DNA of 51,729 nucleotides from positions 1-51,729 of the forward strand of contig JANQFV010000040.1 in NCBI GenBank assembly GCA_028277645.1. Reading direction: 5' to 3'. This document shows positions 18,279 to 26,715 of this stretch, piece after piece. Position 1 is the stretch's first letter. Every line of letters starts with the position of its first letter. Both the position numbers and the translations under genes were made by a program. The notes below the pieces were generated by a model, which worked only from the letters and a program-made list of their open reading frames with translations, ran no database searches and was not told the DNA's origin. Source of the stretch: Phycisphaerae bacterium (GTDB lineage: Bacteria > Planctomycetota > Phycisphaerae > UBA1845 > Fen-1342).

Positions 18279-21200
18279 TCACGGACCGCCCGTGAAACGC
18301 TCCTGGAACAGTCGAAAGTCCTCGACGTCAATGTCAAGGTCCATTTCGCCGGCCACATCAATGCAGAGGTGACCGGGCAAGTACGTCACATCCGGGCCCT
18401 GCCAGCACACCGAGATGTACGTGAAGTCCTGCATGTTGAGGTAGTCGTCGTCGACGTAGTTGTACGGCAGCGGTCCGGCCGCCGAGTACAGGAAGTCGAT
18501 CACGCGACCCATGATGTCGGCCCGTGCGCCGGCATCGGTGATGGCCTCGAACGGAAAGCCGAAGGTCACCGTGTTGTAGAACTGTCCCGTGAACTCAACG
18601 CCCGCCGCTCCGCCGCCACTGTACGTCAGACACACATCGCTGTCCGCGGTCGCCGCCAGCACGTCGGGGGACCGTGTGTCGTACGGTGCACCATTGGCCG
18701 GGTCAAAGTCGAACGCAGCCAGGCCGTTGAAGATGCCGCCCGCGGTAGGCGACACATCGTAGGTTCCCGCATCATCGGCCGAGTAGCCGCACTGCAGCGT
18801 GTCCTGCAAGAAGCTGGCCCCGCCACCTTGCGCGACGAGATCCCAACCGATCTCCGCACCGCTGACGAACAGCGCGCCGCCCGTGCTCAGGAACTCATCC
18901 ACACGAAACTGCTCGGTGCCGTCAAACGTGCTGTGGTCGGTGGATTCCGTACCGAGGATCCAGACGGCGATGTCGTAATCATCCAGTGCCACGACCAGAT
19001 CACGTGCCGCCTCGTTCGAACAGCTCACGAAACCGTAGTCGTTGGCCGCTAACGCTTCCGCATGCTGGACAACGTAATCGAACGAATTGCTGCGCCGCCA
19101 TTGCTGGCGCTCAAAGGTGATGCCGGCATAGTTCGGCGGTTGCGTGAACGTCTGCGTCGGGCTGATCTGACGTCGCAGTCGATCGAAGCCGTTGACGATC
19201 AGGATCGGCGCGACGCCGGTTGCCGGTCGTCGCACGGCCAGCACTTGCGAGGGCATCGATTCGCCGCCGGCGTTCGTCGCCGCGACGCGGTAGTAACGGG
19301 TCTCGCCCACCGGAACACCGGAAAGCACGACCGAAGTGACATTGCCCACCACGGTTGGGTTCCCGAAGCCGTACCCATTGCTCGATTCGTACACGACGTA
19401 GCCCGTCGCGGCATCGCCGCGCGCGCCATCTGCCAACGGCGGCTCCCACGAGATCTGGATGTCGCTGCCGCCCAGATCGGCCGCGGCCACGTACCGCGGT
19501 GTGTCCGGTGGGAAGTCCAGCGGAACCTGGCTGCCCGGCAGGCCATTCAGAAATCGAATGATGCCGTGTACGCAGGCGCGTGCCATCGCGGACCGCATAC
19601 GCGGATCACGCAGCAGTTCCGCATCCTCCTGATTGTCGTGAAATGCCAGCTCGACGATGGTCGCGTCAAACTCATCACTGTTGTTGCCAGTCGAAATCGC
19701 GCCGAACGCAGACGTATATGTCGGACTGACCCGGTCGATCCACATGTGCTCGAATTCACTGTCGATCAGCGACAAATCATCGTCGACCTCGTCCGATAGC
19801 GTCACCGCGAAGTCCGTTTGATACGTCGTCGCGCCGGAGGTCGTGATGAGACAGATCTGTCCGCGCGCCGCCCCAGTGCTGGCGTTGGTGTGAAACTCCA
19901 GGTGAACGCGCTTCCAACGATCCGCAAGCACGCCCCCGGCCGGAACCACGTTCATCTCGCGTGCCAGCCGCGCCCCGGCCCCCACGTTGTCACTGCCATC
20001 GTCGTAACCGCCCAGGTCCCAGATGCCCGAGCTAAACCCGACGGCATTGTCACCCAGTTCGCTCTCAGCCCAATACCGTTGGCACTCTTCGTCGCGTGGG
20101 TAACCACTGACCGTCCCCGGACCGGGCCGCACGACGTCGCCGACTCCGCAGCCCCAGCGAATCGCGTCGGCGATGATTGCGCCGCTGACGGTGGACTCGT
20201 TGGTGATCTCGACGTAGTTGTCCCCGCCCGCTTCGAGGTAGTAGTCACCGAGCCAGATCCAGCCGCTGCCCGTTTCGCGGTGATCCACCATGACGGCGGA
20301 AACGCCGCCACTGTGTCCGACGCGGTACGTCTGCAACGCGCGGTTGTCCGAGGCAACCGCAAAGCAATACACCGGGTAGAAATCGGTGACGGTGATCGTT
20401 GGCGTGTAGCGTGCCGTCGCGGTTTCGACGGCGTTCGCGGAGACCCACTTGTAGCTGACACCGTCGACCGTCACGCCGTTCTCGTAGTACTTGGTGCCGG
20501 TGCTGTCACTCCAGGTTCCGGTGAACGTAACGCCGGGATCATCCTCATCCAGGACGATCTCGATCGGCTGCCAGCCGGTCGGGCGGAGCGGCACAACCGT
20601 CGCCCCCGCATTGAACAGGTAGTGGACGAAGTAATTGAGCTGATCGATGTTGCCGTAGTCCTCGATCATCTCGTGCGTCTCGGGCCGCTGGAGATACCAC
20701 GCGTTGTCGTGGTATCCGCCGTTGGTGATGTTGTCGGCCGTCCAGCCGTGCCCCGCCGAGGTGTAAACGGTCACTCCGGTAAGAGCACCGATCGGTTGCC
20801 GCGCGGCCTGCGACACCGGTCCGCGCAGCGGTTCGCCGTGCGCGGCATCACCCAGCGGCAAGGGGCGCTCGTCCGGGACGTAGTCCGCGGGCACCGGCGC
20901 GGGCGGCGCTTGCAGATCGGACAGCGGACGATAATCGAGATCGTCCGCGTATCGCGCACGAATAACCAGGCCCCCAAATGCGCAGTCAGCCTTGAACGAC
21001 TGCGCGAGCATGTCCTGCAACCGTTCGATGCCCAACGGCGAAGGGACCCAGTTCATCGCACTGACCGGCAACGTCAGTTCCACCACCAAGATGTTGTCCG
21101 TCCAACAGACTGCGTCGACCTGAGTTCCCCCCGGCAATAGATCGCCGTCGAGCGCGATCGCGAAGGCCGCCGCCTCGGAGACGTTTTCAAACGCCGCGTC

Positions 21201-21323
21201 CGAGCCCACCGGCACGAGCACCTGAAATGCCGCTTGCGCACCAGCAGGAACGGCCGCAGCCGCAATGACTACCAGCAGTGCGAGCGTTAGCACGCCTGTT
21301 ACACACTTGATCCGGGATTTCAT
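18279..21323 (-). CDS. Secreted modular Amidase_3 protein with inserted golvesin-like domain, Fn3 and dockerin-like tail
   Basis: A 1014-residue secreted protein; signal peptide about 1-30. An Amidase_3 (N-acetylmuramoyl-L-alanine amidase) fold appears split. VTVYTSAGHGW gives the first zinc His (H192), VHLEFHTNA the second (H478), and VELAFHDNQEDAELL the catalytic Glu (E559), with the family-like ending ACVHGIIRFLNG. Between the halves sits a golvesin/XLY-like beta domain (about 285-392, ending IIADAIRW). After the amidase come a fibronectin type III domain (about 607-697) and a GATase-like module beginning PILIVNGFDR (about 704-950). The tail (about 955-1014) is dockerin-like, with a weak first and a good second repeat, and shares GPDxTYxPxHxC with the tail of the gene at 16426. 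It would remove stem peptides and supply denuded glycan for its GHL10 neighbours. The third zinc ligand was not assigned. Confidence 0.8.
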   Translation of the reverse strand: MKSRIKCVTGVLTLALLVVIAAAAVPAGAQAAFQVLVPVGSDAAFENVSEAAAFAIALDGDLLPGGTQVDAVCWTDNILVVELTLPVSAMNWVPSPLGIERLQDMLAQSFKADCAFGGLVIRARYADDLDYRPLSDLQAPPAPVPADYVPDERPLPLGDAAHGEPLRGPVSQAARQPIGALTGVTVYTSAGHGWTADNITNGGYHDNAWYLQRPETHEMIEDYGNIDQLNYFVHYLFNAGATVVPLRPTGWQPIEIVLDEDDPGVTFTGTWSDSTGTKYYENGVTVDGVSYKWVSANAVETATARYTPTITVTDFYPVYCFAVASDNRALQTYRVGHSGGVSAVMVDHRETGSGWIWLGDYYLEAGGDNYVEITNESTVSGAIIADAIRWGCGVGDVVRPGPGTVSGYPRDEECQRYWAESELGDNAVGFSSGIWDLGGYDDGSDNVGAGARLAREMNVVPAGGVLADRWKRVHLEFHTNASTGAARGQICLITTSGATTYQTDFAVTLSDEVDDDLSLIDSEFEHMWIDRVSPTYTSAFGAISTGNNSDEFDATIVELAFHDNQEDAELLRDPRMRSAMARACVHGIIRFLNGLPGSQVPLDFPPDTPRYVAAADLGGSDIQISWEPPLADGARGDAATGYVVYESSNGYGFGNPTVVGNVTSVVLSGVPVGETRYYRVAATNAGGESMPSQVLAVRRPATGVAPILIVNGFDRLRRQISPTQTFTQPPNYAGITFERQQWRRSNSFDYVVQHAEALAANDYGFVSCSNEAARDLVVALDDYDIAVWILGTESTDHSTFDGTEQFRVDEFLSTGGALFVSGAEIGWDLVAQGGGASFLQDTLQCGYSADDAGTYDVSPTAGGIFNGLAAFDFDPANGAPYDTRSPDVLAATADSDVCLTYSGGGAAGVEFTGQFYNTVTFGFPFEAITDAGARADIMGRVIDFLYSAAGPLPYNYVDDDYLNMQDFTYISVCWQGPDVTYLPGHLCIDVAGEMDLDIDVEDFRLFQERFTGGP

Positions 21324-21407
21324 GGCTGTCTTTCCCTTTCCCAGCTTCCGGTATTCGGACGTCCACAGAGCGATTCACGCGCACGCCCACGGCTGCAAGC
21401 GCGAACG

Positions 21408-21470
21408 TTATATAAGAAGACACCGCTCTCCAGTTTATAGCTTCGCGATACGCAATCTCAAGCGCAAACA
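21408..21470 (-). promoter_or_regulatory. Promoter region of the amidase gene: TGTTTGCGCTTG and TTATATAA
   Basis: On the minus strand TGTTTGCGCTTG (21470-21459) precedes TTATATAA (21415-21408) by 43 nt, and the amidase start lies 84 nt further. The same 12-mer precedes TTATATAA by 27 nt upstream of the prepilin-like gene (31934-31980). The shared order suggests a common promoter or binding site; no regulator is assigned. Confidence 0.4.
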
Positions 21471-21510
21471 CGCCGGCGGGGCACCTGCGCGGCCGCCACG
21501 GCACTATTAC

Positions 21511-22710
21511 TTACTTACGCGCGTACGCGCGAATCATTGGGAGGATGATCTCACGCCGGGTTTTCCGGATCTCGCGCTGCTGCTCGTCCTGCGTCGTCAG
21601 CTCGGTATCCACCGAATCGAACAGCGACGAATACGCGAACACGCAGTAGCTTCCGGTAACTTCGCGGGCACTTTCGATCTGCTCTACTACGATTCTGGCG
21701 GCGTCAGCCGTGGTCCGTTCCCGGTGACGTCCGAACCAGAGCCCCGGCACGATCGGCACGTCATACCCGTCCAGGAGCCACGCGTCGGTCCGCGCGCGGA
21801 ACACGTCCGGATCGTCCGTGTAGTTCATCAGGTACACCCGATCGATCGCGCCCCGCGCGATCCAGGCCCGGGCATCCTGGAAGTGGTGCAGGGCGCGGTG
21901 CCGGACGGAGCCCGCCGCAGACGACAACTCCGCACCGGGGCGCGCCTCGCGCAGCATCTGATGAATCTCGGCGACGAGCTTGGTAACCTGCTCGGAACGC
22001 CACTGATCCCACGCCTCTTGGTCGTCCTCCGGCGCGAGGCCCGTGTCGAACTTATACAGCGCCAGCGTTCGCTCGTCGCGCGGATAGTCCAACCCCGACC
22101 CGCGCGGTGTCGCCGGCGGCTCGTTCGGGAAGCGGATGTAATCCATGTGCAGCCCGTCGATGTCGTACCTCTCCGCAAGATCGCGGAACACCGCTACTAA
22201 GTACTGGCGCACCTCGGGCAGACACGGATTCAGACTCACGTAGAAACTCGACAACGCCTGCCGATCCCCGTTCTGATCGTACCAGAACCACTCCGGACGC
22301 TTGTTGTATAGCTGCTCGGGGTTCGTCGGCGGCGATTTCCCGCGCCATGCAGGCATGACGTTCACCCACGCGTGCAGCTCGACGCCGCGGCGATGCGCGT
22401 CACGACAGGCCAGTGCGAGTGGATCGTAGCCTGGGTACTCACCGCCCAGTTCGTCAGCCCAGGGTTCGAACGCGGAATCGTAAAACGCGGTGCCATTCCC
22501 GCGCACCTGGAACAGAATCGTATCAAAACCCGCGTCAGCGCAGTTATCGACAATGCGCTTCACATCGTCCGCGGTCTTGTAGTCGAACCGAGTAACCCAG
22601 ATCGCCCGCACGGAATCGCCCCCGACAGGCGCCAAACACCCACTGAGCACACCCAGCGCACCAACCAACGGCAGCGGCGTCAGCCAGCGCATCTTTTTCA
22701 AACTCCGCAT
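21511..22710 (-). CDS. GHL10 (DigH-like) glycosidase, lipoprotein
   Basis: A 399-residue lipoprotein. ATG 22710 is chosen because GGGAGG lies about 10 nt upstream and it opens a lipoprotein signal with lipobox LSGC (C25). The mature part is a single GHL10/DUF187 barrel: VRAIWVTRFDY, FDTILFQVRGNGTAFYDS, GVELHAWVNVMPAW and IDGLHMDYIRFPNEPP. E. coli DigH and related DUF187 proteins are outer-membrane lipoproteins that cleave peptide-free peptidoglycan strands, so this copy is the closest functional analogue of the three GHL10 genes here; it has no dockerin-like tail. It starts 43 nt after the transporter stop and is likely the third gene of a murQ-transporter-glycosidase operon. Confidence 0.85.
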   Translation of the reverse strand: MRSLKKMRWLTPLPLVGALGVLSGCLAPVGGDSVRAIWVTRFDYKTADDVKRIVDNCADAGFDTILFQVRGNGTAFYDSAFEPWADELGGEYPGYDPLALACRDAHRRGVELHAWVNVMPAWRGKSPPTNPEQLYNKRPEWFWYDQNGDRQALSSFYVSLNPCLPEVRQYLVAVFRDLAERYDIDGLHMDYIRFPNEPPATPRGSGLDYPRDERTLALYKFDTGLAPEDDQEAWDQWRSEQVTKLVAEIHQMLREARPGAELSSAAGSVRHRALHHFQDARAWIARGAIDRVYLMNYTDDPDVFRARTDAWLLDGYDVPIVPGLWFGRHRERTTADAARIVVEQIESAREVTGSYCVFAYSSLFDSVDTELTTQDEQQREIRKTRREIILPMIRAYARK

Positions 22711-22753
22711 CACTCGAAAACCTCCCGAATCAGCAGTGCGGCAGGGCTCCAAA

Positions 22754-24613
22754 CTACCCATAACTCTTTTCCTCTGTACCTCTGTGCCTCTGTGGTTCAA
22801 CTTCTGCCTCCGGCCGACGTTCAGCCAGCAGGTAACCCCAGACAAACGCGACCAGGCTGCCGACCGGCACATACCACGGCCAGGCCAGCAGCAGGTAAGT
22901 CGGATTTCCGTCGTCGTCCACACCGTTCTGCCCGAAGTGCCCGTAGACATTCACCCACAACATCCCCGTTACGCCGATCAGCAGCACCAGCGTCTGCGCA
23001 GCCACGGGTATGACCGGAGACTGCGCAGTCGCGCGGGCGAGGTGAATGGCCCAGGCCACCAGGAGCGCGCCGCCCGCAACACAACAAACGAACAACGACC
23101 ACGGCGCGTGGAAGACCACGGCAAACACGTACAGCACCGACAGCGGTGCGGCGTACGCGAATCCGCGACCATTAATCCGTAGCGGCAGGAATCCCAGGAA
23201 GAATCCCGCCAATAGCGCACCGCCCGTGAACCCAGCCATCGCCAGCGCCAGATTCAGCAACTCAGGGAATTTCTCGCTCATCTCCTGCACGAGATACGCC
23301 GCCGCCGCCAGCACGACGCCCCATCCAAGGATCAGCATGCGCCCGACAAACACCGAGTGGCGATCCTCGGCGTCGGACGGATCATCCGTTCCGCCGGCAG
23401 CCGCACCACACTGGCGCTGTCGCCAGGGGATGTAAAACGCCGACATCACCGTCTGGCTCAGCGCCGCGAGGATGCTCGTCAGACTCGAAATCGCGGCCGC
23501 GAAGATCGCCGCGATGAGCAGCCCCTTAAGCAATGGCGGTATCACGTCCACGATGAAGATCGGAAAGATCCGGTTGGGCTCCTTCTCGAACAGCGCCAGC
23601 GCATCGCCGGTCAGTTGGTGTTCCTGGTAGTACGCGTACAGCCCGACACCCACGAGCATGACGGTGAACGTCACGACTTGGCTGGCGGTGCTGCTGATCA
23701 TTGCCCACCGCGCCTGCCGCTCGCCGCGGCAGCAGAACATGCGCTGTACGATGAGCTGGTCTGTGCCGTACGGCCCAACGCTGCCCCACGTCGCCGCGAT
23801 GATCGCCGCCCAAATCGTGTAGGGCTTCGTGAAGACCTCTGGCACCCCCGTCTCGAAGTCGAACAATGTGAACTTGCCCCAGTCAGACCAGCTCTGACTC
23901 GTGCGAGCCTCCCACCCCTTGCGGAAGACCTCGGCCAAGCCGCCTTCGAGCTCGTACGCCACCGTACCCAGCGCGATGAACGCCCCCAGCACGAACATCA
24001 GGAACAGCATCACGTCCGTCCAGACAACGGTCGTAATCCCGCCGATCAGCGTCCAGATGACCGCGATGATCGTGATGAAGATGATCGCCCACATCAGCGG
24101 GTCGAGCCCGAGCGCCTCCGTCAACCAACCGAGTTGATCGTGCAATACGACCGTAAGCACCAGCGCGGTGAGATACACACGCGCTGACTGCGCCAGCATC
24201 CCGCCCAGCGCAAACAACGCCGTCGCGACACCCCGCGCATTGCCCCCCAGCGTGTTCCCCATGTAATCGTACGGGCTGTAGATCTCGCGCTGGTAGTATG
24301 CCGGCACGAGCACATACCCGACGAAAATCCGCGCCAGAAACGTACCGATTAACCCAAGCTGCAGGTAAGTGAAGTTGCCGCCGAGCTTGAACACGACGTA
24401 CGGCACGCCGACGAACGTCACCGCGCTGATTTCCGTCGCGATAATCGAGCCACTGACGGCGTACCAGGGCAGCTTGCGGCCGCCCAGGAAAAAGTCGCGG
24501 ATCGACGACTGTTTACCCGCCATCCGGGCGCCCAGCCACGTCGTAAACACCAAGTACCCCACCACGACCAGCCAGTCACCGATGCCGAACTGCGCGCTGA
24601 TTGCAGCTAGCAC
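22754..24613 (-). CDS. Sodium:solute symporter (SSS family), likely amino-sugar importer
   Basis: A 619-residue polytopic inner-membrane protein of the SSS family. The start is taken as GTG 24613, because GAGGAATTC precedes it and it lies 7 nt after the murQ stop; the frame remains open upstream only as overlap with murQ. Family features: FGIGDWLVVVGYLVFTTWLG, DFFLGGRKLPWYAVSGSIIA, ATEISAVTFVGVPY, GGITTVVWTDV, and about 13-14 hydrophobic helices. The tight coupling to murQ points to import of MurNAc or a related PG sugar; SSS-type carriers next to murQ and a kinase are, as far as I recall, known from the MurNAc system of Tannerella forsythia. The last codons (EVEPQRHRGTEEKSYG) are encoded by an interspersed repeat, so the natural C-terminus has been altered or extended. 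Confidence 0.85.
   Translation of the reverse strand: MLAAISAQFGIGDWLVVVGYLVFTTWLGARMAGKQSSIRDFFLGGRKLPWYAVSGSIIATEISAVTFVGVPYVVFKLGGNFTYLQLGLIGTFLARIFVGYVLVPAYYQREIYSPYDYMGNTLGGNARGVATALFALGGMLAQSARVYLTALVLTVVLHDQLGWLTEALGLDPLMWAIIFITIIAVIWTLIGGITTVVWTDVMLFLMFVLGAFIALGTVAYELEGGLAEVFRKGWEARTSQSWSDWGKFTLFDFETGVPEVFTKPYTIWAAIIAATWGSVGPYGTDQLIVQRMFCCRGERQARWAMISSTASQVVTFTVMLVGVGLYAYYQEHQLTGDALALFEKEPNRIFPIFIVDVIPPLLKGLLIAAIFAAAISSLTSILAALSQTVMSAFYIPWRQRQCGAAAGGTDDPSDAEDRHSVFVGRMLILGWGVVLAAAAYLVQEMSEKFPELLNLALAMAGFTGGALLAGFFLGFLPLRINGRGFAYAAPLSVLYVFAVVFHAPWSLFVCCVAGGALLVAWAIHLARATAQSPVIPVAAQTLVLLIGVTGMLWVNVYGHFGQNGVDDDGNPTYLLLAWPWYVPVGSLVAFVWGYLLAERRPEAEVEPQRHRGTEEKSYG
22756..22802. repeat. Interspersed CCTCTGTGCCTCTGTGG-type repeat
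   Basis: The segment TCCTCTGTACCTCTGTGCCTCTGTGGTT and flanking bases resemble a part of the composite repeat near 48594-48630 (CCTCCCTTTGTGTCTTCGTGCC). Translated in reverse it gives the HRGTE peptide that often appears at odd protein ends in planctomycetes. Here it encodes the end of the SSS transporter. Confidence 0.5.
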
Positions 24614-24620
24614 GAATTCC

Positions 24621-25529
24621 TCACTTCGTTGGTGGCGCGATAACCTCGGCCAGACGTCCGTGATGCCCGGCGAGCAATCGTTCCGCTTCCTCGCGCGCAA
24701 TCTTCCGCGCGTGCATCACCAGGGCCGTCTTCACGTGTCCGCCCGACCGGCGTAGCAACTCGGCCGCCTCGTCGCGCTCCAGACTCGTGACCGTCATGAT
24801 CATGCGCGTCCCGCGATCGACGAGCTTGCGATTCGCCCGCGTGTTCACATCGACCATCAGGTTCTCGTAGACCTTGCCGATACGCACCATGCTGACCGTC
24901 GTAATCGTGTTCAGTACGAGCTTGGTCGCCGTGCCGGCTTTCATGCGGGTGCTGCCGGTGATCACCTCAGGACCCAGTAGTACACGGATCGACACATCCG
25001 CGTCGTCCTTCACGTGGTCCCGATCAACACAGCCGAAGAAGATCGTTTTCGCCCCGCGCTCTTTCGCCCGCGCTAACGCACCATGCACGTACGGCGTCGT
25101 GCCGCCGGTCGTGATGCCCATCACCACGTCGTGCGCGCCGACGTCCATCTCATCCATCTTCGCGGCACCGTGCTCGGGAAAGTCCTCCGCTCCTTCGATC
25201 GCGCGACGCAGCGCATCCCACCCGCCGGCGATAATGCCCTGCACCATGCGCGGGTCGGACAAGAATGTCGGCGGACACTCCGAAGCATCGAGCACGCCCA
25301 ACCGGCCGCTCGTGCCGGCCCCGACGTAGATCAGTCTACCGCCCGCCTCGAACGCAGCCACGACCAGTTCGATCGCCTGCACGATCTCATTGCGCGCCGC
25401 CGCGACAGTCGCCGCGACAGTCGCATCTTCCGCATTGATGACATCCACTGCCTCGCCGATCGAGATGCGATCAATCTGCGCGGAACGTGGGTTTCGCAAT
25501 TCCGTCATCAAGTGCCCGCGGTCTTCCAT
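24621..25529 (-). CDS. murQ: N-acetylmuramic acid 6-phosphate etherase MurQ
   Basis: MurQ cleaves the lactyl ether of MurNAc-6-P, giving GlcNAc-6-P and D-lactate in the cytoplasm. The protein (302 residues from ATG 25529; 295 from ATG 25508, both lacking a strong ribosome site) spans the full usual length of about 300. The sugar isomerase (SIS) fold shows GGRLIYVGAGTSGRLGVLDASECPPT with E84, and IEGAEDFPEHG with E115, matching the catalytic Glu83 and Glu114 of the E. coli enzyme. TGSTRMKAGTATKLVLN and KVYENLMVDVN are also conserved. It is divergent from the lipoprotein amidase and heads the minus-strand run murQ, transporter, GHL10 lipoprotein. It is the key marker that this locus metabolises MurNAc. 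A 12-bp motif shared with the gntR leader overlaps the upstream start. Confidence 0.95.
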   Translation of the reverse strand: MEDRGHLMTELRNPRSAQIDRISIGEAVDVINAEDATVAATVAAARNEIVQAIELVVAAFEAGGRLIYVGAGTSGRLGVLDASECPPTFLSDPRMVQGIIAGGWDALRRAIEGAEDFPEHGAAKMDEMDVGAHDVVMGITTGGTTPYVHGALARAKERGAKTIFFGCVDRDHVKDDADVSIRVLLGPEVITGSTRMKAGTATKLVLNTITTVSMVRIGKVYENLMVDVNTRANRKLVDRGTRMIMTVTSLERDEAAELLRRSGGHVKTALVMHARKIAREEAERLLAGHHGRLAEVIAPPTK

Positions 25530-25539
25530 GTGCGCTCGT
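25528..25539. promoter_or_regulatory. 12-bp motif shared with the gntR leader
   Basis: ATGTGCGCTCGT here recurs exactly at 40109-40120 in the leader of the GntR-LacI regulator. It overlaps the upstream candidate start of murQ. It could be an operator half-site, but two copies cannot establish this. Confidence 0.3.
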
Positions 25540-25647
25540 TTCACAAATTCCGCCCCCCGCGACTTTGTGTTAGTCTGGCCAGTGTGGCAGAATCCGGTGA
25601 CGGATGCAATAACCGCGCGACGAGTGTCGCGCAGATGGAGCACAACG

Positions 25648-26715
25648 ATGCGCAGCAGTTTTGTAGTAGTGTTCGCAGCCGCCGTACTACTGTCCGGATG
25701 CCAAGCGCCCGGCCCGCAGGTAGACCCACAACTCAGCGTCAACACCTTGCACGAAGAGCCGCTCGGCTTCCTGGAATCACGCGTTAATTCCGCGGAATAC
25801 CCGATCCCGCCTTACGCCAAGTTCCTCGCAGGCGTGCGCATCTGCCTCGATCCCGGTCACGGCGGCGATGCGCACAAACGCGGCTACAAACGCGGTCCGA
25901 CCGGCGTACGCGAAGCAGAGGTCAACCTGCGCGTCGCTCGTTACCTGCGCGCGTTTCTGACCACAGCCGGCGCCGAAGTGCTGCTCACCCGCGAGGCGGA
26001 CGTCGATCTGCCCCTCAAAGACCGCGCCGAGACCGCCAACAACTGGGACGCCGACATCTTCATCTCGCTCCACCACAACGCCATCGACAACAAGCCGCAC
26101 GTTAACTACACGACCGTCTGGTACCACGCCGACGTGGACTTTCGACCCTCGAACCTCGATCTTTCCCGCCACCTGTGCCAGGGCCTGTACGACGCGCTGG
26201 CCCTGCCGCAGATCACCGACGTTCCGCTCAAGAGCGATCAGCTCATGTACGAGTCCGGCTTTGGCGTGCTGCGCCACGCCCAGGTAACCGCCGCCCTCAC
26301 CGAAACGTCGTTCTTCACCAATCCCGATGAAGAGCAGCGCCTCCGCGACCCGGAGTACAACCTGTTGGAAGCCTACGGCTTGTTTCTCGGACTGGCCCGC
26401 TACGCCGCCGGCGGATTGCCGCGTGCTCACCTGCTGGGCATCTCCGAAGGGAATGTGCTCGCGTTCGAGCTCGATGACGGCCTGCGCTCGCGCAAGGCCT
26501 GGGGCCACGAGCGGCAGATGATCCTCAGCGACTCGATCGCGGTGCGCATCGATGGCATCGACGCGCCGTACATCTTCGAAAACGAGGGCTACCTGCTGTC
26601 TGTGCCGCTACCCATCGGACTCGAGCCCGGCGAACACCCGGTCGAAGTGCAGTTCCAGAACATGTATAAGCACTCGGTGCTGAACCCGCACTTCGCGATT
26701 GAAATCACCCAATAG
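25648..26715 (+). CDS. N-acetylmuramoyl-L-alanine amidase (Amidase_3), lipoprotein
   Basis: A 355-residue lipoprotein. ATG 25648 has GGAG (25637-25640) 7 nt upstream and opens a signal with lipobox LSGC (C18). The Amidase_3 domain (about 62-235) has all expected residues: zinc ligands H71 (LDPGHGG), E89 (VREAEVNL) and H142 (SLHHNA), and catalytic E219 (LTETSFFTNPDEE). About 100 residues after the domain form a beta-rich C-terminal module. The enzyme cuts the MurNAc-L-Ala bond, which creates the peptide-free glycan that NamZ and GHL10 enzymes use. It is divergent from murQ across about 120 nt, so the two may be co-regulated, and its stop directly abuts the stop of the convergent kinase gene. 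Confidence 0.92.
   Translation: MRSSFVVVFAAAVLLSGCQAPGPQVDPQLSVNTLHEEPLGFLESRVNSAEYPIPPYAKFLAGVRICLDPGHGGDAHKRGYKRGPTGVREAEVNLRVARYLRAFLTTAGAEVLLTREADVDLPLKDRAETANNWDADIFISLHHNAIDNKPHVNYTTVWYHADVDFRPSNLDLSRHLCQGLYDALALPQITDVPLKSDQLMYESGFGVLRHAQVTAALTETSFFTNPDEEQRLRDPEYNLLEAYGLFLGLARYAAGGLPRAHLLGISEGNVLAFELDDGLRSRKAWGHERQMILSDSIAVRIDGIDAPYIFENEGYLLSVPLPIGLEPGEHPVEVQFQNMYKHSVLNPHFAIEITQ

Noticed and set aside
22755..22950. Longer N-terminus for the lipoprotein GHL10 gene
   Set aside because: It would overlap the transporter gene and the repeat; the ATG at 22710 has a good ribosome site and a lipoprotein signal.
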